Translations under genes and position numbers: made by a program
NCBI GenBank assembly: GCA_022614705.1
Contig: JAKEIB010000224.1
Location: 1-35,163, forward strand
DNA from: Planctomycetota bacterium
GTDB taxonomy: Bacteria > Planctomycetota > Planctomycetia > Pirellulales > Lacipirellulaceae
DNA: 35,163 nt
Reading direction: 5' to 3'
The notes under the pieces: model-generated
What the model was told of the DNA's origin: nothing
The model's database searches: none
The model's input: only the letters and a program-made list of their open reading frames with translations
Shown here: piece after piece, positions 30,385 to 35,163 of the stretch
Position numbering within the stretch: position 1 is the stretch's first letter
How the letters are laid out: every line of letters begins with the position of its first letter

Positions 30385-31443
30385 ATGGCACTCGTCATTC
30401 TACGTTGCGTATTCTTGGCGGTGGCCATTGCGCTGGGCTTCCAGTTGTCTACTTCGCCACTCGTGACCGGCGAAGACAAGGAAGGGCTGCCCTGGTTTGG
30501 TTTCTTGAGCGTGATGTTCGTCGCGCTGGCCGTGCTGGCTGCCGACATCGCGGTTCGTCGCAAGCGGCTGGATACGATCACGGCCGTGATCTTTGGCACG
30601 TTCATCGGACTGATTCTCACTTACGTGTTTCGGATCGTGCTGACGCCCTGGTTGGAAGGCGCGGACGAAACATTCGTGAATTGGCTGCAGCTCGCGCTTG
30701 CCACGATCGTCTGCTACGCGTGCATCAGCGTGCTGCTGCAGACCAAGGATGATTTTCGCTTCATCATTCCTTACGTCGAGTTTGCGAAAGAGGTAAAGGG
30801 CCTCAAGCCGTACGTGCTCGATACCAGCGTGGTCATCGACGGGCGGATTGCCGACATCGTCGAGACCCGCGTGATCGACAACCAGCTCGTCATGCCGCAG
30901 TTCGTGATCGCCGAGCTACAAGCGATTGCCGATTCGGGCGACAAGCTCCGCCGCAACCGGGGCCGCCGCGGTCTCGATATCCTCAACCGGCTGCGCAGCG
31001 ATCCGAAAGTCGACCTCATGATCTACGACCGGGAGCTGCCGGAGTTTGCCGGCCAGCCGGTCGACCAAAAGCTCGTGCTCTTGGCCAAAAACCTGGAAGG
31101 GAAGGTTGTCACGAACGATTACAACCTCAATAAGGTCGCGAAGCTGCACAACGTGGGCGTGATTAACCTGAACGACATTGCCAATTCGCTTAAGCCTGTA
31201 TTTCTACCCGGTGAAGTCGTGGAGGTGCGGATCGTGAAAGCCGGCGAGGAGGCCGGCCAGGGCGTGGGATATTTGGAAGACGGCACAATGGTCGTCATCG
31301 AAGGCGGACGCGAGCATATCGGAGAACAAGTCAACGCGACTGTGACGAGCGTCCTGCAAACAAGCGCCGGCCGAATGGTCTTCGGCCGCTTTGATCGGGC
31401 TGCGTTCCAATCCGACCAACCTCGTCGGGGTAAGGCAATTTGA
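30385..31443 (+). CDS. PIN-TRAM domain membrane protein
   Basis: This 352-aa protein resembles Bacillus YacL. It has four membrane helices in the first 120 residues (ILRCVFLAVAIALGFQL, FGFLSVMFVALAVLAADIAV, TAVIFGTFIGLILTYVF, LQLALATIVCYACISVLL). A PIN ribonuclease domain follows (YVLDTSVVIDGRIADIVE, PQFVIAELQAIAD, KVVTNDYNLNKVAKL) with its acidic residues intact. The C-terminal TRAM domain (FLPGEVVEVRIVKAGEEAG, then GGREHIGEQVNATVTSVLQT) should bind RNA. A membrane-tethered RNase is the likely role, with unknown target. ATG 30385 is chosen; an ATG at 30331 and an open frame back to 30136 are less likely because they add nonconserved residues and overlap dgt. Confidence 0.9.
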   Translation: MALVILRCVFLAVAIALGFQLSTSPLVTGEDKEGLPWFGFLSVMFVALAVLAADIAVRRKRLDTITAVIFGTFIGLILTYVFRIVLTPWLEGADETFVNWLQLALATIVCYACISVLLQTKDDFRFIIPYVEFAKEVKGLKPYVLDTSVVIDGRIADIVETRVIDNQLVMPQFVIAELQAIADSGDKLRRNRGRRGLDILNRLRSDPKVDLMIYDRELPEFAGQPVDQKLVLLAKNLEGKVVTNDYNLNKVAKLHNVGVINLNDIANSLKPVFLPGEVVEVRIVKAGEEAGQGVGYLEDGTMVVIEGGREHIGEQVNATVTSVLQTSAGRMVFGRFDRAAFQSDQPRRGKAI

Positions 31444-31620
31444 CGCATGGAGCGCGAATCGAGCCGAGCCGCGCGGAAGACGTTCGGCAATCCGCCGCCA
31501 GTCAAGGGGCCATCGTCGATCGTGCGTGAATTGAATTGCAAGATTTCACACGTCGGGCAATGATTCATAAAGCGGCCGAGTTTCGTCGCCGCGGCACCTC
31601 AACGTGTCTCAATACAAGCG

Positions 31621-33678
31621 ATGCGCGTACGACCCAGAATTACGACCGAGCTAGTCGTCGCCGCTTCGGCGGTATTGGCGGCGTGGGGAGCTCGTGCGAT
31701 ATTCGCGCCACTTCTCGGTGAACGCGTTCCGTTCATTACGTTCTTTCCAGTAGTATTCGTCGTCGCTTGGTGGGGCGGCATTCGGCCGACGATTTTCGCC
31801 ACGGTGCTGAGCGTATTTGTGCTCCTGTATTTCATCTTGGAGCCGAAGTATTCGCTATCCATCAGCGCCATTAGTCTTCCCGAATATCGATACGGATTGG
31901 GCATTTTCGTGGCAATTGCGCTGGCTGTTGGCTGGATGGGCGAACGGGTCCACGCCGCCCAGCTTGCCGCGCAAGCGGCCACCAACGATGCAATTGCGGA
32001 AATTGCGGATCGCAAGCAGGCCGAAGACGCACTAACGTTTTTCGCCCGGGCCAGCGCCACGCTCGCTGCGCTGGTGGATCGCGAAAGTGCGTTACAACAA
32101 TCGGCGCGGCTTGCCGTTCCGTACCTGGCGGATTGGTGTGTGGTTTACGTGGTCGACGAGCACGGAGCGATCGATTATCACGCCCATGCACACGCCGATC
32201 CGACCAAGGAGCGGCTACTGTCGAAAATGCTGATCGAGTCGCCGCTCGATTGGAACTCCAACACGGCGACGGTCCGCGCGTTGCGAACGGGGCAGTCGCA
32301 ACTCATGCCGGAGCTGCCGGAGGCCTTTCTCGACAGCGTCGCGCAGAGCGAGGAACACCGACAGATTATCCGCGAACTCGGCCCCCGCGCGGTAATCAGT
32401 GTTCCATTGAGAATTCGCGACCGGATCGTGGGCGTGATAGGACTCGTTAGCTGCGACGCCAATCGTCAATACACGGAGCGCGAGGTGACTTTGGCCGAAA
32501 ACCTGGCGGAGCGTGTCTCGACCGCCGTGGATAACTCCCGGCTGTTTCACGCCGTCAAGGAAGCGAATCGCCAAAAGGATGAGTTTCTGGCCATGCTGGC
32601 CCACGAGCTGCGGAATCCATTGGCCGCGATTCGATATGCCGTGGCGCTGGGGCAGATGTCCAACGGCGACTCCACGACCGAGCTGTTTGATATTATCGAC
32701 CGGCAAACGCAAAGCCTCGCGCATCTCATCGATGATCTGCTCGACGTGTCGCGCATCAGCGGCGACAAGATCGCGCTGCGCAAGGAGCCGATTGATGTGG
32801 CAACCGTCATCAATCGGGCCACGGCTACGGTTCGGCCATTGATGGAACAGAAGCGCCACGAACTCGTACTGGATATTTCCGACGAGCCGATGGTCCTGTT
32901 CGCCGATCCGACTCGAACCGAGCAAATCGTGGCGAACTTGCTCACGAACGCCGGCAAGTACACGCACGACGGCGGGCGCGTGACGGTCCGCGCCCGGCGG
33001 CACGATCGCGAAGCCGTCGTTGAGGTGATCGATACCGGCGTGGGGATGCCGCCCGAAATGCTGTGCCGCGTATTCGATTTGTTCGCTCAGGCCGATCGCA
33101 CGCTCGATCGGTCGGAAGGCGGGTTGGGCATCGGCCTCACGGTGGCGAGAAAGCTCGCGGAAATGCACGGCGGCACGATTGCCGTCTCCAGCGAAGGACT
33201 TGGTAAGGGCGCCACGTTCACCGTGCGGCTGCCGCTCAGCGACGTGCCCGCCCGAATTGGCGAGCCGGCCTCGCCCGAATCGCAGTTGTCCGATCAAGAA
33301 CGACTGCGCATTCTCGTCGTCGACGACAATCGCGACACGGCGGCCTCTTGCGCGCTTTTGCTCAAAAGGCTGGGCCACGAGGTCGAAACCGCGTATGACG
33401 GCCTTGCGGCGTTGGAGGAAGCACGGGCGTTCAGGCCGCAAGTCCTATTTCTCGACATCGGCCTGCCCGGAATGAACGGCTACGATGTCGCCCGCACCCT
33501 TCGCGACGAGGGATTTGAGCACGAAATAATTGTCGCCGTATCCGGCTATGGACAGCCGGACGATCGCCGGCGATCGCGCGAGGCCGGTTTTGACCATCAT
33601 CTGGTGAAGCCAATCGACCAGGCGGCCATTGTTACGGCGCTGCGAGGTGCCCGCGAAAAGGAACCGGCGGCGACGTGA
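31621..33678 (+). CDS. Hybrid sensor histidine kinase with receiver domain
   Basis: This 685-aa two-component protein begins with a DUF4118-type membrane region (residues about 8-105, three to four helices, FITFFPVVFVVAWWGGIRPT). A GAF domain follows (about 145-300). HisKA carries the phosphorylated His328 in LAHELRNPLAAIRYAV. The HATPase domain has NLLTNAGKY, DTGVGMP and GGLGIGLTVARKLAEMHGG. A C-terminal receiver has the acceptor Asp612 (VLFLDIGLPGMNGYDV), LVVDDNRD at its start and LVKPID with the conserved Lys. All catalytic motifs are intact. No DNA-binding output domain or cognate regulator is nearby, so the phosphate may pass to a distant partner. The ATG at 31621 follows a gap of 177 nt with no other feature. 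Confidence 0.95.
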   Translation: MRVRPRITTELVVAASAVLAAWGARAIFAPLLGERVPFITFFPVVFVVAWWGGIRPTIFATVLSVFVLLYFILEPKYSLSISAISLPEYRYGLGIFVAIALAVGWMGERVHAAQLAAQAATNDAIAEIADRKQAEDALTFFARASATLAALVDRESALQQSARLAVPYLADWCVVYVVDEHGAIDYHAHAHADPTKERLLSKMLIESPLDWNSNTATVRALRTGQSQLMPELPEAFLDSVAQSEEHRQIIRELGPRAVISVPLRIRDRIVGVIGLVSCDANRQYTEREVTLAENLAERVSTAVDNSRLFHAVKEANRQKDEFLAMLAHELRNPLAAIRYAVALGQMSNGDSTTELFDIIDRQTQSLAHLIDDLLDVSRISGDKIALRKEPIDVATVINRATATVRPLMEQKRHELVLDISDEPMVLFADPTRTEQIVANLLTNAGKYTHDGGRVTVRARRHDREAVVEVIDTGVGMPPEMLCRVFDLFAQADRTLDRSEGGLGIGLTVARKLAEMHGGTIAVSSEGLGKGATFTVRLPLSDVPARIGEPASPESQLSDQERLRILVVDDNRDTAASCALLLKRLGHEVETAYDGLAALEEARAFRPQVLFLDIGLPGMNGYDVARTLRDEGFEHEIIVAVSGYGQPDDRRRSREAGFDHHLVKPIDQAAIVTALRGAREKEPAAT

Positions 33679-33782
33679 CCTGGCCGCCGCCCTTGTTTCG
33701 CTGCCGATTCGGCACCACAATACGACGACATTTCAGTTCAATTCGCGGATTCTATTCGCATCGGCCCCCATTGCAAAAACTA

Positions 33783-34280
33783 ATGAGCGTAACTAGCAAT
33801 CGTCCACTTGTCGGCATTCTCATGGGCTCCAAAAGCGATTGGGAAACCATGCAAGCCGCAACGAAAATTCTGGATGAGTTTGGCGTGCCGAACGAGGCTA
33901 AAGTGGCGTCGGCGCATCGATCGCCGGATTTAGTGACCGAATACGTAACATCGGCGGAAGGGCGCGGCATGGAAGTGATCATCGCCGCGGCCGGCCTGGC
34001 CGCTCATTTGCCGGGAGTGGTTGCTGCGCAAACGCTGCTGCCCGTGCTCGGCGTGCCCATGCACAGCAACGCACTCGGCGGGCTGGACGCGCTACTGGCT
34101 ATCGCTCAAATGCCGGGCGGCGTTCCCGTCGGCACACTGGCGATCGGCTCCCACGGCGCGAAGAACGCGGCCCTGCTCGCGATTCGCATCCTGGCCAATT
34201 CTCGCCCCGAGCTCCGCGAAAAGCTCCGCCAATATCACGCCCGCATGGCCGAGCAAGTGGAGAACGACAAGTTAGAGTAA
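33783..34280 (+). CDS. purE: 5-(carboxyamino)imidazole ribonucleotide mutase
   Basis: This 165-aa class I PurE converts N5-CAIR to CAIR in purine synthesis. Motifs are GILMGSKSDWETMQAA, the phosphate-binding SAHRSPD, IIAAAGLAAHLPGVVAAQT, LPVLGVPM and GSHGAKNAALLAIRIL. The ATG at 33783 (MSVTSNRPLVG) gives the usual length; the longer frame from 33675 overlaps the histidine kinase end and looks random. No purK is adjacent. Confidence 0.96.
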   Translation: MSVTSNRPLVGILMGSKSDWETMQAATKILDEFGVPNEAKVASAHRSPDLVTEYVTSAEGRGMEVIIAAAGLAAHLPGVVAAQTLLPVLGVPMHSNALGGLDALLAIAQMPGGVPVGTLAIGSHGAKNAALLAIRILANSRPELREKLRQYHARMAEQVENDKLE

Positions 34281-34361
34281 CACGCCGCAAGTAACCGCTA
34301 TTGACCAGTCGGCCTATCTCTCCGACGATGCGCGCCTTTGCTCGGCAACGCAGGGACCGGC

Positions 34362-35123
34362 ATGAGCGCGCCTCAAAATTTCACCGATTGGCTTACTTCG
34401 CACGAGCACCGGGATCCCGCTTATGGTTGGGTATATCGCTATCATTCGCGTAGCGACGCGCATTCCATTGCACTTTGTGGATTTGTTCTTAAGGACTTGT
34501 TGGAGGCCTGTCCTGCACTAAAGACGGATGCGCTAGCCGGCAAGATAATTTACGGTATTAACGCGCGCCATACATTTCCGAATGGTAAGAAAAAGACACT
34601 CGACCTCGCCATCGGGACAGTTACAACAGTCAAGGAAACTGCTCCTTTTGCTGACGCGATTCACACTGGCGAAATCGACCGTGTGCTAATCTCGTGCGAA
34701 GCAAAGACCGTGATGACGGAGCACGGGAAATCTCAGCCGCGAGTCTTTGACGAGCTTGGCTCTTCACACGAGATCGTGCATCAAGGGGATCGGAAAGCAA
34801 TCGCGGCGGGAATTACGGTCGTAAACATCGCAAAGACATTCGTATCACCTTTACGACAGAAAAGCCCTGAGCTGCATGTATCAACGCATAAACAGCCCCA
34901 CGCCGCTCAGCGGATGGTGAATCATTTGCGAGGTTTGCCGATTCGCGAAACAACTAAGGCGACGGGGTTCGACGCGTATGCGACGATTGTGGTTGACTGC
35001 GACAATCAGGGCCCAGCGATGCTTTGGACGAAGCCGCCCGCTCCCCAGCCAGGCGATTCGGACCACTATGGCTCATCCGAAAAAATCTGCAACACAACAA
35101 CGGAAGAAGATGCCGCGAATTAG
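34362..35123 (+). CDS. PD-(D/E)xK nuclease-like protein, probable restriction enzyme
   Basis: This 253-aa protein shows a classical nuclease pattern: KKKTLDLAIGTV gives Asp81, and VLISCEAKTVMTEHGKSQPR gives Glu113-Ala-Lys115, 31 residues later. FDELGSSHEIVHQGDRKAIA follows. AIAAGITVVNIAKTFVSP could be the following strand and helix. AGGGA with 6-nt spacing supports ATG 34362 over the TTG at 34338. Codon use and AT content look unlike purE next door, which suggests transfer. The end overlaps the start of a further gene. The protein could be a Type II restriction enzyme or another DNA nuclease of a defence locus; I do not recognise the specific family. Confidence 0.65.
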   Translation: MSAPQNFTDWLTSHEHRDPAYGWVYRYHSRSDAHSIALCGFVLKDLLEACPALKTDALAGKIIYGINARHTFPNGKKKTLDLAIGTVTTVKETAPFADAIHTGEIDRVLISCEAKTVMTEHGKSQPRVFDELGSSHEIVHQGDRKAIAAGITVVNIAKTFVSPLRQKSPELHVSTHKQPHAAQRMVNHLRGLPIRETTKATGFDAYATIVVDCDNQGPAMLWTKPPAPQPGDSDHYGSSEKICNTTTEEDAAN

Positions 35124-35163
35124 CGAAGGGTTATTGGACATACGTGTGAGCTTGCTTTGGGTG
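35068..35163 (+). CDS. Start of a further gene, cut by the window end
   Basis: An ATG at 35068 opens a frame of 32 codons with no stop before the window ends. The product begins MAHPKKSATQQRKKMPRISE and is strongly basic. It overlaps the last 56 nt of the nuclease-like gene in another frame, an arrangement common in coupled restriction or defence genes. Function unknown. Confidence 0.5.
   Translation, partial: MAHPKKSATQQRKKMPRISEGLLDIRVSLLWV

Overview
The window looks like a chromosomal segment of a planctomycete, probably from the Pirellulales. The grounds are a DUF1549/DUF1553-type protein with a CxxCH motif, a zinc-ribbon membrane protein beginning MGIRFTCPNGHKLHVKAF, very large envelope proteins of unknown function, moderately high GC, and ordinary genes scattered singly or in pairs. 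The lineage call is inference. No rRNA, tRNA, transposase or CRISPR array was seen.

Layout. 0-10 kb holds mostly housekeeping or lineage genes: a secreted DUF1549/DUF1553 protein (-), DUF2237 protein (+), metG (-), a secreted thioredoxin-trypsin fusion (+), a possible 44-aa membrane peptide (+), hisI with a RidA-family gene (-), a short GT2 glycosyltransferase (+) and an HTH-like regulator (+). From 10.2 to 20.7 kb two huge translationally coupled envelope proteins (about 2256 and 1211 aa) run on the minus strand. An inositol-monophosphatase-family gene lies upstream of them on the same strand.

21.8-26.1 kb is an accessory island: a decayed methylase C-terminus, vsr, a small acidic ORF behind a palindromic operator-like site, a probable restriction enzyme, and a cytosine-C5 methyltransferase with a B3-like N-terminal domain. 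Next to them is a stretch of about 650 nt with no credible protein. It starts with a good sigma70-like promoter, a small hairpin and a boxA-like element, and ends in a strong intrinsic terminator. Inside, the heptamer GCAAAAC or its complement occurs seven times, mostly in facing pairs. I read this as an undescribed long structured noncoding RNA; it is the strongest candidate for something new here.

26.1-34.3 kb returns to ordinary genes: a hypothetical protein, a ClpP-like protein, a zinc-ribbon membrane protein overlapping a HIT-family gene, dgt, a PIN-TRAM membrane protein, a hybrid histidine kinase and purE. At the right edge (34.4 kb to the end) a PD-(D/E)xK nuclease-like gene overlaps the start of another gene cut by the window, probably a second defence-type locus.

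A second theme is palindromic DNA inside reading frames. The same roughly 50-bp inverted repeat sits in the same frame in two unrelated genes (1211-aa protein and inositol monophosphatase) and adds the peptide pattern GQAHFA-x(2)-T-x-QNEP-x-P to both. The dgt gene also seems to carry a different repeat-like insertion. All identifications come from reading the sequence without database searches.
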